Position numbers and translations under genes: made by a program
Assembly (NCBI GenBank): GCA_947623705.1
Contig: CANQHT010000004.1
Location: 1-27,991 of the forward strand
DNA: 27,991 nt
Reading direction: 5' to 3'
From: an uncultured Bacilli bacterium
GTDB taxonomy: Bacteria > Bacillota_I > Bacilli_A > RF39 > UBA660
Part shown: positions 14,860 to 24,180 of the stretch, one piece after another
Layout: every line of letters begins with the position of its first letter
How positions within the stretch are numbered: position 1 is the stretch's first letter
The notes under the pieces: model-generated
The model's input: the letters and a program-made list of their open reading frames with translations, nothing else
Told to the model about the DNA's origin: nothing
Database searches by the model: none

Positions 14860-16059
14860 TTAATTATTTTTTTCAATTAATTCTAAGTTATTAAATTGTT
14901 CTTGTATTTTTTCTAAAGTCATTCCTTCATATGCCTCTTCTTTATATACCATTTTAATATATTGCCCACTTCTATATAACATATCTGTATATTCTTCATT
15001 TCCATATTTATATAATAATTTATCTAGTTCGGCATCTACTTTCTCTTCACTTCCCATATCATAATAATGTTCTATTCCTGTTATTTCTTCTCCTTTATGA
15101 TGGATTATTATTTTATATCCTTCTCCACTTTCATATACTACCCTGTTTTTATCTGTGTAAATATCTTCTGATTTTGGGAAATCATTTGTTATATCATATT
15201 CTTCTACTTTTTCTGTTCCCTCCGTTGTTCCTCCTGTTGTTGGTGTTGGCTCAGGTGTTGGCGTTGGAGTCGGTGTTGGAGTCGGTGTTGGGGTTAGCTC
15301 CGGTGTTGGCTCAGGTGTTGGGGTTGGGGTTGGCCTTACTTCTGGCGTAACTTCTGGTTTAACTTCTGGCGTTTCTTCTTTTTCTTTTTGTTCTATTACT
15401 GGTCTATTTGGTATTATCTCTCGATGTTCATTTAAAAATTCTTCTCTTCCTTCTATATTTGGATTGTTTTTTAAATATTCTTCTATTTTTCTGTTTTCTT
15501 GTTCTAAAATTCTATCTGCATATCCTCCAATACCTCCCACAAATGCTCCTACTTCTATTTCTGTCTTTTGTTGATCTTTTTTCGCTGCAGTACTTGGTTT
15601 TTCGGTTGTTGTTTCTCCTGACATAACTCCAGGTGTTGGTATTACTTCTGTTTCTGCTGTTGGTAATTCTTCTACTTCTTTTTCTTGTTCTTCTTCATTT
15701 GTTTTTATTGCTCCTTCAAATTGCAATGACACATTTATTATTTTTGAACTTACATATTCTCCTATTTTTTGTACATTTTGCATTATATTTAATATTTTTT
15801 CTTTCTCTACATATAGTGCATCTGTTGTACTGGGAAAATCGGGTATTTTTACTGATTCATCACACGTTTCCATTATCACTTTTATTTTATTATTGATGAT
15901 ATCTAATTGCCCTCTTAAATATTCATTATCTACTTTTCTTATTAAGCTTTCATTATCTATTATTGCTTTTTTATTTTTTTCTAACATCTCTTCATAGATA
16001 CTTTTTTGATTTTCTATATTTGCTTTTATAGCCTCAAATTCTCTTTCATATCTTTCTCT
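14860..16059. repeat. 1.2-kb direct repeat, copy 2
   Basis: Partner of 12721-13920. At the very 3' end of the coding sequence three substitutions turn the ribosome site AAAGGAGT of copy 1 into AAAAAAAT. In copy 2 no LXG-like gene follows directly. Confidence 0.95.
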
Positions 16060-16830
16060 ATCATATCTTCTTTCTCTTGAAGGTAAACCATATATTTCAT
16101 CAAAATTGGTTCTTTCTCCCGCTATATAATTTAAACCTCCATCAGTTAAAAATCTTCGAAGTATATATGTATGATCATAACCTAAATTACTGTTATTAAT
16201 GTAGTCATTTTCTAATGCTGTAATATTTAATATACTTCCATAATATTCTTTATAATGACTTAGTGTATGTCCACCTTCTAAATCGCCATTCCCGTAAATG
16301 AAAAAATCATTATTTGTAAAATTGTAAGGATTATTAATATCATATTGAACAGGATCAATTCCCGCAATTGTTCCATTCCAATCAGGATATTTTTCTTTCA
16401 TTGCTTCAGCAGTATTTATTACAGAAGTAAATCCCCGAGAAAAACCAACTAAATGAGTATTTAAAGGATTTACTCCAAATTCTTTTTCAAGGCCTTCTAA
16501 TATTTCTATATTGTATCTAGCTTCCAAAGGTCTATCACTATTTATATTAGCACCAATTACTAATACATTATCAGGAGTTTCATTATTATCTAAGTAAGGA
16601 TCATAATTAAATCCATTATAATTATCGCCATAAAAAGCATTGTAGTCCCAACCAGAATAACCTCCTCCACCACTATATAAAAGTATTATTTGCGTATTTT
16701 CATTAATATATTCAGGTTGATTAATAATTGTAAAATCAACATTATCGCCACTATCAGCGGCATATTCTAATACATTTCCATAATCACCACGTTTATATCC
16801 AGTTTCTTCAAAATTTTCATATGCTGCCAT
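14860..16830 (-). CDS. T7SS candidate effector, alpha/beta-hydrolase subfamily B with long C-terminal half
   Basis: A 656-residue soluble protein with a different N-terminal half from its neighbour. Residues about 1-255 are an alpha/beta-hydrolase: Y-S-G-G-G-G-Y-S near residue 50, nucleophile elbow G-F-S131-R-G, and H220 in Y-D-H-T-Y followed by D-G-G-L-N-Y-I. The same layout is seen in the 372-residue protein at 24181-25299. Residues 258-656 (helical domain, Pro/Thr stalk, C-terminal domain) are almost identical to residues 306-704 of the next gene. The start at 16830 is chosen because AGGTGA lies just upstream; the ATG at 16845 has none. It follows the essC terminator and a candidate promoter. 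It has no signal peptide. T7SS cargo status and lipase/esterase activity are inferred. Confidence 0.75.
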   Translation of the reverse strand: MAAYENFEETGYKRGDYGNVLEYAADSGDNVDFTIINQPEYINENTQIILLYSGGGGYSGWDYNAFYGDNYNGFNYDPYLDNNETPDNVLVIGANINSDRPLEARYNIEILEGLEKEFGVNPLNTHLVGFSRGFTSVINTAEAMKEKYPDWNGTIAGIDPVQYDINNPYNFTNNDFFIYGNGDLEGGHTLSHYKEYYGSILNITALENDYINNSNLGYDHTYILRRFLTDGGLNYIAGERTNFDEIYGLPSRERRYDRERYEREFEAIKANIENQKSIYEEMLEKNKKAIIDNESLIRKVDNEYLRGQLDIINNKIKVIMETCDESVKIPDFPSTTDALYVEKEKILNIMQNVQKIGEYVSSKIINVSLQFEGAIKTNEEEQEKEVEELPTAETEVIPTPGVMSGETTTEKPSTAAKKDQQKTEIEVGAFVGGIGGYADRILEQENRKIEEYLKNNPNIEGREEFLNEHREIIPNRPVIEQKEKEETPEVKPEVTPEVRPTPTPTPEPTPELTPTPTPTPTPTPTPEPTPTTGGTTEGTEKVEEYDITNDFPKSEDIYTDKNRVVYESGEGYKIIIHHKGEEITGIEHYYDMGSEEKVDAELDKLLYKYGNEEYTDMLYRSGQYIKMVYKEEAYEGMTLEKIQEQFNNLELIEKNN

Positions 16831-16852
16831 ATATTCACCTACCATTACTATT

Positions 16853-16881
16853 AATATAATAACATAATTTTGTAGTTTTAA
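16853..16881 (-). promoter_or_regulatory. Candidate promoter for the downstream effector module
   Basis: Minus-strand TTAAAA (16876-16881), 17 bases, TATATT (16853-16858). It begins in the T-tract of the essC terminator and would drive the B-A-LXG-coil genes independently of essC. Confidence 0.35.
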
Positions 16882-16913
16882 AAAGATTTCTATTCATCCT
16901 TTGAATAGAAATC
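16880..16913 (-). terminator. Strong terminator overlapping the essC stop
   Basis: A perfect 11-bp stem, GATTTCTATTC (16903-16913 read on minus) with 16885-16895, closes a 7-base loop and is followed by five T. The essC stop codon (TAG, 16890-16892) is inside the stem. Confidence 0.88.
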
Positions 16914-19900
16914 TAATACTTTAATTAGTTTTGCATTACCCCTAAAGATATTGTAACCAAAATCTATTTCAATTTGACTACGTGTTTCTTTATTGTAAGT
17001 TGAACATTTTACTATGTACTGATCAGTTACACCAGAACCTAGCCAAATTGCAAATGTTGGTTGAACATTGTTACGATAAAAGTCTTCATATTCATAATTT
17101 TTAATTCGATTAACATCATCTATTAAAATAACTCTAATTTTAGGATAATTTTTTAAATTATTTAAAATATCTGTAAATTTATTTTGATTATCTAGACTTA
17201 ATCCATTTTTAAAATTATCTATACCATATATTATAAATACATAATTACCAGTATTATTTGTTAAAGTACTTTCTAGTACATTAAAGGCCATATCAGCATT
17301 ACTATTATAATAATTAGTAAATATACTATTATCACTTATATAATCATTAAAATCATACATATAGACATAAGTATTAGGTATTTTACCAATAACTTCTCCT
17401 AAAGAAGCTACAAATTTATCAATTATGGAAGCATCTTGTGTAGATATTAAAGAAATTGGATTACGATAAAAATCAAATGTTGATACTTGAAGGGTATCTT
17501 TTTCAATACCTACTGGTACATTAGATAAATCAGATATTTTATTACTTACATCTTCAAATCTAACATGTTCTGGTAATACAGCAATTCTTCTAGCTTTACC
17601 TGATAAGTTATTTTTTAAGTTTTCACAAACATCTTTAATAAATGTATTAATTTCACTCCATTTATATGGGTAAGCTGTTTGATATTCATAAAGTTCGCCA
17701 TTTTGTTTTATTAAACCTCGACCAATTATTTCTGATGGCACCATACCATGAGTTGTACCTAAAATACTTGAATAGTCTGTTGGGTCATTAAATTGTAGAC
17801 ATAATTGATTACTAAAATTTTGACTAGTTTTACCACGAACTGAATTAACACCGGATGCAGTTATTATAAAGCTTATCCCATATCTTTCAACTTCTCTTGA
17901 TAATCCAGATAATATATCAATATAATCTTCATAATTTTCATTTAAGGCTTCATAATTATTAATTACGATAATCATTCTTGGTAAAGTATGACCACTTTGT
18001 TTAATATATAAATTATAATCGCCATTATAGTCCACAAATAATTTTTTACGATATTCAAGTTCTCTTGCAATAAGATTAAATAAATTAGCAATCTTTTCAT
18101 CTTCTTGCATAAAGATGATATCACCAACTTGAGGAGCTGATTTAAAAATACCGAACATTTCCGTACCTAAATCTAAAACATAAATATTAACTTCATCTGA
18201 ACTATGAGAAATAATTAAACTATAAATTATTGAGGTTAACATTATTTCTTTACCTGAACCACTAACACCATATATTAAAGTATTTCCCGAATTATTTAAA
18301 TCTACAGTTAATAATCTTTGACTTTGACGATGTGGATCATCAAGTTCCCCAATAATGGCCTCAATATTCCATTTTTCAGGAATATAATTGTATTTTTTCA
18401 TTAAATCATTAACAAATATTTCATTAGGAATTTTATTTAACCATAGTTTTCTAGCCACTAAATTTTTACTTTTTGCTGCTTCATCAATATATTTTAAGAT
18501 ATTAGGAAGTTCTTCCCCAAAAGACTTTTCTTCTTTCCTTGGCATTGTTTCTATACTTTTTACGGTATCACCAATATTATTTAAGAAAGATATATTATGA
18601 TCGACAGTCTTACTTATTTTATCTTTAGGAATATATTTAACACCAGCATAGGCTGCTTGGCCCATTGCAAAATAATCATTATAACCAACTTGTAAATAGA
18701 AACGACCAACATTTTTTAAAGATGCGGCATCTGGACATTTAATAACATCCATACTATCAGATTTTTCTTGAACTTTTAAACAAACTTTAAATTTGGAGTT
18801 GGACCAAATTTGATCATCTACTATTCCACTTGGTTTTTGGGTAGCTAGAATAAGGTGAACCCCTAAAGAACGACCAATTCTCGCAGTTGAAATAAGCTCA
18901 TCCATAAATTCCGGTTCTTCTTTTTTAAGTTCGGCAAATTCATCAGAGATAATGAATAAATGACTAATTGGTTCACTTATTAAACCATCACGATATAATT
19001 TTTGATATTTATAGATATCTAATGTACTTTCATTAAGTTCAACTTTCGCTTTATTAAACAATTCTTGTCTTCTTTTTAACTCTGATTCAATTGAAGCTAA
19101 ACTTCTTTTAATCTCGGCCGTATCTAAGTTGGTAATGGTACCGGCTAAATGTGGTAGTCTAAAACCAGTTAAACTATTTTCAAAAGCTCCGGTTAAACCA
19201 CCACCTTTGTAATCAATTAATACAAATGATACTTCTTCAGGTGAGAAATTTAAACACATTGATAAAATAAAGGTAATAATGAATTCGGATTTACCAGAAC
19301 CAGTCATTCCGGCAATTAAACCATGGGGGCCATGAAATTTTTCATGTAAGTCTAGATTAAATACTTCCCCATCAGTGTGAACCCCAATTGGCACACTTAA
19401 ACTATTAACTGGATTATTATTTTCCCAACGATTTAAAATATTTAATTGTTCTATATTACCAACTTTATACATTTCTAAAAAGCCCAAAGAATTAGTAATA
19501 TCATCAAGCATTAAAGGAAGTTTAATTGGAATACTAGATAATTTTTCACAAAGTATTGAATAATCAAGACCATCTAAATTATCCATAACAAAAGTATTTT
19601 GTTTATCTTTATTTAAGTCATTTTGAATAATAGCTGAACTTGCTCCAGCAGCAGTTAAAAAGTCCGTTACTTCATTTGGTAGATTAGCTATACCATCATT
19701 TAAAATAATTAAACCAAAACCAATATTATTAGGTTCTTCTAATATTTTCTTAATTATTTCAATATTTTTATTTTTCTTAATATTATCAACAATTATTAAA
19801 TAATAAGGAGCAACATTTTGATAAGTAATATTTCTTTCAACTCTTTTACCATCTTCTTCACTATATTTTCTTTGGGTAAATACTTGTTCTAAATAGAAAG

Positions 19901-21452
19901 ATATTTTAGACATTTCATCATAGTTATTAGCAAAAAAGCGAATATCTCTGGAATTACTCCAAGTGTGTGGTAATATTTTAAAATCATCCCATAAAGAATT
20001 ATCATCATCACTAACCATAAAAACTAATTTTAAATCATTGTAAGATTGATTAGTAACAAGTTGTAAAATAATACTTTTAAGCATTGTTTCTTTATAATAT
20101 TTTTCGCCCATTAAGGCAAGTTTATTTCTTTCCGTTAAAGAAATTGTATATGGAGCATTTTCGATATCTTTAGCGCTTTCGGCTACTTTATTGAGTTCAT
20201 CTTTTAAATTATCGGAAGCCATTGTAAAATCTTCAACTGCATATGATAAATTAATTTGTAAACTAACTGTTCCTAAACCAAGCCGAACATTTAAAAAGTC
20301 ATCACTTTCAATTAATCTTTCCCAAAGATTAGTCTTTTTATTTAAAATAGTAACGGCTAGATTTTTAGGATCCGGATAGTTTTCCATTAATATTTGATGC
20401 TGATTAATTCTCAAATTCTCAATTTTTTGTTTCTTTTCTTGCAAGTAAGCAATATATTTTTCTTGACGTTCTTGTTCCTTCTTTTCTTGTCTTTTTTTAT
20501 TATAACGGCGCATTAATGTAGGCCACAAAATGGTAGAAACAACCATTGTAACAGTAATAACAATTGTTGGTAAAACACTTAACCAATTACCTTTATTGGT
20601 TGTGACATTAATTATAGAAACAGATGCTGTTACAGCTGAAGACATTGCCATAGTAATCATTGGTCCAATTGTATAAATAACAGGCATTTCATCTTTTTCA
20701 ACTTTACCTGGCGGACTATCTATTTTAAAATCTTCTTTAATTATTGACGTTACAAATCTTGGTTGCCGATTAAAATAATCATTCTCTTCATATAATTCTA
20801 AATTTTCATTTTCTTCAGTATCTAATAATCGTGCAGTATTTGTAGGTAAATCTTTTTTTAATAGCAAAGGACTATTAATTTGTAAACTATTATTATAATT
20901 GTTAATAAGTAAATAATTATTAACATATATAATTCTTAATCCCATAATAAAGATACTATCACCATTAGTAAGGACCTTTTTTTGAACCCGATTATTGTTA
21001 ACATAAATACCATATACTTTATCTAAAGCTTCAATTTCAAAAATATTGCCATTCTTTGATAAAATAGCATGATTATTATTCATAGCGCCATTTCGAAAAG
21101 ATATACTAGCATTTTTATCTTTACCTATGGTAAAAGAACCATTATCATTAATATAATAACTTTCAAAAGTTCGATCATTTTCTTCACTAACTAAAAGATA
21201 CATACTTTCATTATTGGTTTTTAAAAAGTAAAAATTATTTAAATTTAAAGTTGTTTCAGCAATTTCTTCTTTAGCAGTTACTATTTGACATATATTATTA
21301 CTTTTTAAAATCCATTTACCATTTTTAACAGCTATTTCAATTAAATCTCTTTCATTACCATCAACTTTATCCCGCACAAAAAAACTACTAATATTTTTAT
21401 TAGGAAATGGATATTTATATAATTTATCTTTTTTAATCAAAATTATTTGCAT
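16890..21452 (-). CDS. essC: T7SS membrane ATPase EssC (FtsK/SpoIIIE family)
   Basis: A 1520-residue translocase motor, the family's usual size. An N-terminal FHA-type region includes a forkhead-like block at about 95-185 (F-T-I-G-K-D-K-N-A-S-I, then N-N-H-A-I-L-S and the N-G-D-S-I-F turn). Two transmembrane segments lie at about 255-315, then a charged linker. ATPase domain 1 has Walker A G-M-T-G-S-G-K721-S and Walker B ending D837-E838-F-A, so it looks active. Domain 2 has Walker A G-V-S-G-S-G-K1068-E but N-N where the Walker B acidic pair should be. Domain 3 (about 1330-1520) lacks a recognisable GKS loop. Only domain 1 therefore seems fully catalytic, as in other EssC proteins. AGGGG precedes the ATG, with a candidate promoter about 35 bases further up. 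Confidence 0.95.
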   Translation of the reverse strand: MQIILIKKDKLYKYPFPNKNISSFFVRDKVDGNERDLIEIAVKNGKWILKSNNICQIVTAKEEIAETTLNLNNFYFLKTNNESMYLLVSEENDRTFESYYINDNGSFTIGKDKNASISFRNGAMNNNHAILSKNGNIFEIEALDKVYGIYVNNNRVQKKVLTNGDSIFIMGLRIIYVNNYLLINNYNNSLQINSPLLLKKDLPTNTARLLDTEENENLELYEENDYFNRQPRFVTSIIKEDFKIDSPPGKVEKDEMPVIYTIGPMITMAMSSAVTASVSIINVTTNKGNWLSVLPTIVITVTMVVSTILWPTLMRRYNKKRQEKKEQERQEKYIAYLQEKKQKIENLRINQHQILMENYPDPKNLAVTILNKKTNLWERLIESDDFLNVRLGLGTVSLQINLSYAVEDFTMASDNLKDELNKVAESAKDIENAPYTISLTERNKLALMGEKYYKETMLKSIILQLVTNQSYNDLKLVFMVSDDDNSLWDDFKILPHTWSNSRDIRFFANNYDEMSKISFYLEQVFTQRKYSEEDGKRVERNITYQNVAPYYLIIVDNIKKNKNIEIIKKILEEPNNIGFGLIILNDGIANLPNEVTDFLTAAGASSAIIQNDLNKDKQNTFVMDNLDGLDYSILCEKLSSIPIKLPLMLDDITNSLGFLEMYKVGNIEQLNILNRWENNNPVNSLSVPIGVHTDGEVFNLDLHEKFHGPHGLIAGMTGSGKSEFIITFILSMCLNFSPEEVSFVLIDYKGGGLTGAFENSLTGFRLPHLAGTITNLDTAEIKRSLASIESELKRRQELFNKAKVELNESTLDIYKYQKLYRDGLISEPISHLFIISDEFAELKKEEPEFMDELISTARIGRSLGVHLILATQKPSGIVDDQIWSNSKFKVCLKVQEKSDSMDVIKCPDAASLKNVGRFYLQVGYNDYFAMGQAAYAGVKYIPKDKISKTVDHNISFLNNIGDTVKSIETMPRKEEKSFGEELPNILKYIDEAAKSKNLVARKLWLNKIPNEIFVNDLMKKYNYIPEKWNIEAIIGELDDPHRQSQRLLTVDLNNSGNTLIYGVSGSGKEIMLTSIIYSLIISHSSDEVNIYVLDLGTEMFGIFKSAPQVGDIIFMQEDEKIANLFNLIARELEYRKKLFVDYNGDYNLYIKQSGHTLPRMIIVINNYEALNENYEDYIDILSGLSREVERYGISFIITASGVNSVRGKTSQNFSNQLCLQFNDPTDYSSILGTTHGMVPSEIIGRGLIKQNGELYEYQTAYPYKWSEINTFIKDVCENLKNNLSGKARRIAVLPEHVRFEDVSNKISDLSNVPVGIEKDTLQVSTFDFYRNPISLISTQDASIIDKFVASLGEVIGKIPNTYVYMYDFNDYISDNSIFTNYYNSNADMAFNVLESTLTNNTGNYVFIIYGIDNFKNGLSLDNQNKFTDILNNLKNYPKIRVILIDDVNRIKNYEYEDFYRNNVQPTFAIWLGSGVTDQYIVKCSTYNKETRSQIEIDFGYNIFRGNAKLIKVLDFYSKDE

Positions 21453-21485
21453 AATATACCCCTTAACATCTTATTATCTAATATA

Positions 21486-21514
21486 ATATTAACAAAAAAA
21501 AAGAAATAAAACAA
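21486..21514 (-). promoter_or_regulatory. Candidate essC promoter
   Basis: Minus-strand TTGTTT (21509-21514), 17 bases, TAATAT (21486-21491) with a TGT extension. The region resembles the promoter before 25299 (both have GTTTTAT followed by a T-run). Confidence 0.35.
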
Positions 21515-21546
21515 TAGATTTATATTTCATATCTTATTTTTTTAAT

Positions 21547-22713
21547 CTAAATATCTAAATTTTCAATATCTTCGCTAGTTTTAGTTTCTAATGTTTTTAT
21601 TGAATTACCAATATTAACTATAGTATTTAAATTTTTTTCAACATCAAATATTAGTAACATAACTTTCTCAATGAAATCATTAATTTTTATATTTTCTAAA
21701 TTAGGTACTCTTGTAGTACTTTCAAACCAGAAGTTTGAACTATTTTGATATTCATTTAAATTATTAATTATTTCAATTATATTATTAACTTCGTGTTCAA
21801 TAAATATATTATCACATTTAATTGGTTTTATATTATTACAGTATTTCATTAAAGTTTTTACACGGTTTTGACGCATATAACTAACAAATTCTTCATATGT
21901 AACATCTATCCATTTAGGATTACCATTTTCATCAATAATGCTTTTTTGAAAAACAAATTCTTGATTTAAAGTTGAAAATTTACTAAAATCACCTTTACTT
22001 AAAGCTAAATTTACAATATCATTAGCATAAGCCTCTTCTAACCATTTACTATGACCACCTTTAATGTCTTGTATTGAATATATTTCCATATCATAATCTT
22101 TAGCATAATTTAAATAACTTTTCCATCTTTCATCACGATAATCATTATAATCCCAACATACTACACATGTAGTTCCTCGTAAATTTTCTCCTTCTTCTGG
22201 ACTTATACCATTTTCAATACTTCCAGCAGTCATTACAATAGTACTAACAGTTCCCGGTTTTTCATCATTAATACTTGCAGCAAATTTTAAAGCACTAATA
22301 CCACCCATACTAAATCCATTAACTGCTAAATTTTTTATATCATACATATTTACTACTTCAGAAATTTCTGAAATATCGTTATTATAATTGTATTTATTAC
22401 CACGATCTAAATTTAAACTATAAACAATTAAATCATTAGGATCGGCATTTTTTATATCATCAAGAAAATATTTTGTTATATCTATTCCATCTCCTGGTGC
22501 ATACATTTCGCCATATTTGCCATCCCCATGAATATGAACAAAGCCAGAATTTTCCCCATCTCTTACAAAAAATACTTTTCCACTATTTGTTACAACAATT
22601 TTTGAATTTTCAATATTTTCAGAAAGTAATTTTTCTGCAAGTTCTCTAATATTAGAATTATCTAAATTATCAAGACTTAATTCTTCTCCTTTTGTATTTA
22701 TAATATTACTCAT
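21547..22713 (-). CDS. T7SS candidate effector, alpha/beta-hydrolase subfamily A, short form
   Basis: A 388-residue paralogue of the 704-residue effector. Shared features in order: F-V-R-D-G-E-N-S-G-F-V and G-D-G-K near residues 50-65, L-I-V-Y-S-L, nucleophile elbow G-F-S135-M-G-G, V-M-T-A-G-S-I, V-C-W-D-Y-N-D and His221 in G-G-H-S-K-W. A helical C-terminal domain (about 280-388) contains P-I-K-C-D-N-I-F-I-E and T-T-R-V-P-N-L-E, also present in the 372-residue subfamily B protein. It lacks the Pro/Thr stalk and the last 110-residue domain. There is no signal peptide. It ends the upstream module, four bases after the LXG-like gene and just before essC. Likely a secreted lipase or esterase; substrate unknown. 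Confidence 0.75.
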   Translation of the reverse strand: MSNIINTKGEELSLDNLDNSNIRELAEKLLSENIENSKIVVTNSGKVFFVRDGENSGFVHIHGDGKYGEMYAPGDGIDITKYFLDDIKNADPNDLIVYSLNLDRGNKYNYNNDISEISEVVNMYDIKNLAVNGFSMGGISALKFAASINDEKPGTVSTIVMTAGSIENGISPEEGENLRGTTCVVCWDYNDYRDERWKSYLNYAKDYDMEIYSIQDIKGGHSKWLEEAYANDIVNLALSKGDFSKFSTLNQEFVFQKSIIDENGNPKWIDVTYEEFVSYMRQNRVKTLMKYCNNIKPIKCDNIFIEHEVNNIIEIINNLNEYQNSSNFWFESTTRVPNLENIKINDFIEKVMLLIFDVEKNLNTIVNIGNSIKTLETKTSEDIENLDI

Positions 22714-22716
22714 TTT

Positions 22717-23238
22717 TTAATCTCCTAAGCTATTTGCAGCGGCATTATCATTAGTTTTAAGTTGAGAAATTTTATCTATTAAACGATTAACATCTGCTAA
22801 CTGATTTTCATAATTTCTAATTTGATAAATATAACGATTGGAATAACGAATAATATTACTATCAAATCCAGAGCGCATAGAACGGTAAACACTTTCTATA
22901 TCTCTATTAATATCATTAATTTGATTTCTTAGTTCATCTAAATGTTCATCATCTAAACTAGCATCGGGAGAAACAAATTCCGAAAAAACATTATTAGCAG
23001 ATACAATATTTTCACATAAATTTAATCCTTTTTTATAATAATTATTTAATTCTTTAGTTACATTTGCTAAATTTTGTATAGCAACATCAAATGCACTACC
23101 AGATAAAGAATTTTTTGAATTATCAATAAAATCTAAAATTCTTTCTGTTACTTCTTTTGAATAATTACTAACATTTTTTAAATTGGATAAATTATTAGAA
23201 CTATTTGCATTTACTAAATCTACGGCATTTACTCTCAT
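22717..23238 (-). CDS. Stand-alone LXG-like helical protein
   Basis: A 173-residue helical protein with no signal or membrane segment. It shows the L-x-G motif in S-L-S-G-S-A-F-D at about residue 45, helices with N-N-Y-Y-K-K-G and F-S-E-F-V, then a coiled coil, and ends in A-A-N-S-L-G-D. Motif order, length and tail match the proteins at 12097-12717 and 23657-24172. GGAGGT lies upstream with a rather long spacer. It sits between the coil protein and the subfamily A hydrolase. Inferred to be a targeting or folding partner for the neighbouring effector, taking the place of a fused LXG domain. Confidence 0.7.
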   Translation of the reverse strand: MRVNAVDLVNANSSNNLSNLKNVSNYSKEVTERILDFIDNSKNSLSGSAFDVAIQNLANVTKELNNYYKKGLNLCENIVSANNVFSEFVSPDASLDDEHLDELRNQINDINRDIESVYRSMRSGFDSNIIRYSNRYIYQIRNYENQLADVNRLIDKISQLKTNDNAAANSLGD

Positions 23239-23282
23239 ATATAATATTTATACCTCCATTCATTTTTATTAGAAATATTTTT

Positions 23283-23636
23283 TTAATCTTCTCTTTTATT
23301 TTTTTGTAATTTATTTTTTTCTTCTTTTAAATCATCAATATCTTTTTGTAATTTTTTTCTATCTTCATCTATACTTTCAGTTATTTTATTTAAATTATGA
23401 ATATTAGCTTCCGACATTTCATTAATTTTTATATCTGTTTGTTTTCCTTTTATAGATAAAGATAATAATTGAAATAATTTATCAAATGATTTATTTATAT
23501 CTATAAATCCATCTTTTACATTATTTAGAGTTTTTAAATCTCTTGTCATATTATCAATATCATTATCTATCTTATCTAATTTTTGTTTATATTCTAAATT
23601 AATATTATCTGCTTTCTTATCTATTTTATCATTCAT
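23283..23636 (-). CDS. Short coiled-coil T7SS partner protein (LLSLSIKG family)
   Basis: A 117-residue charged helical protein, paralogous to the one at 11720-12094. Common features are a leading D-K-x-D-x-D coiled coil, V-K-D-G-F-I-D-I-N-K-S, the invariant L-L-S-L-S-I-K-G at about residues 55-62, then N-E-M-S and a Lys/Glu-rich coil to the end. There is no membrane segment. It lies between two LXG-like genes. By analogy with small helical partners of LXG and reverse-LXG cargo, it probably joins a complex with them, but no function is demonstrated. Confidence 0.7.
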   Translation of the reverse strand: MNDKIDKKADNINLEYKQKLDKIDNDIDNMTRDLKTLNNVKDGFIDINKSFDKLFQLLSLSIKGKQTDIKINEMSEANIHNLNKITESIDEDRKKLQKDIDDLKEEKNKLQKNKRED

Positions 23637-23656
23637 AAAATTTACCTCTCATATTT

Positions 23657-24172
23657 CTAATCAGCGGCTTTGATCATACCGGCTGCTTCTGAATCTACAG
23701 ATTTCAATTTTTCAATTTTACTACGCATTTTGACTAATTCAGCCATTTCATCTTCATATGCTATTATTTGGCTTTTTAAATACTGCATATTATAACCATT
23801 ACTCTTGCTTAACATATATTTAATTGAATTAATACTTTGTTGTATAGAATTTAACATATAATTTATTTCATAAATATATTCTTCATTTATATAATCATCA
23901 TTTCCTAGATATTGGAACATACTCATATTGGCATTTTTAATACCCACATTTAATATTTTTGTTTTTTCATATAATTTGTTTATATTTTGATTTATATTTA
24001 AAAAATTATTATATATTAAATCATAATCTTTACCATATAACTTACTTTTATAATCAGTTGTAAAATTATTTAACTTATTATTTAATTTTTTTAAGTCGTT
24101 ATTTAAATTATCTAACTCATTAAATTTAGTATCTCTATTAGCTTTATCAATATCTTGTTTTGCAACATACAT
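23657..24172 (-). CDS. Stand-alone LXG-like helical protein
   Basis: A 171-residue helical protein. It has the L-x-G motif in K-L-Y-G-K-D-Y-D at about residue 45, a coiled coil with N-I-N-Q-N-I-N-K-L-Y-E-K, M-F-Q-Y-L-G-N-D-D, and an Ala-rich end (E-A-A-G-M-I-K-A-A-D) that resembles the A-N-S-L-G-D tails of its paralogues. There is no signal peptide. It directly follows the subfamily B hydrolase gene by eight bases, so it is probably that effector's partner, just as the other LXG-like protein abuts the subfamily A gene. Confidence 0.7.
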   Translation of the reverse strand: MYVAKQDIDKANRDTKFNELDNLNNDLKKLNNKLNNFTTDYKSKLYGKDYDLIYNNFLNINQNINKLYEKTKILNVGIKNANMSMFQYLGNDDYINEEYIYEINYMLNSIQQSINSIKYMLSKSNGYNMQYLKSQIIAYEDEMAELVKMRSKIEKLKSVDSEAAGMIKAAD

Positions 24173-24180
24173 ATAAATAC

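Noticed and set aside
18388..20379. Short plus-strand frames inside essC
   Set aside because: Antisense shadows of the EssC coding sequence.
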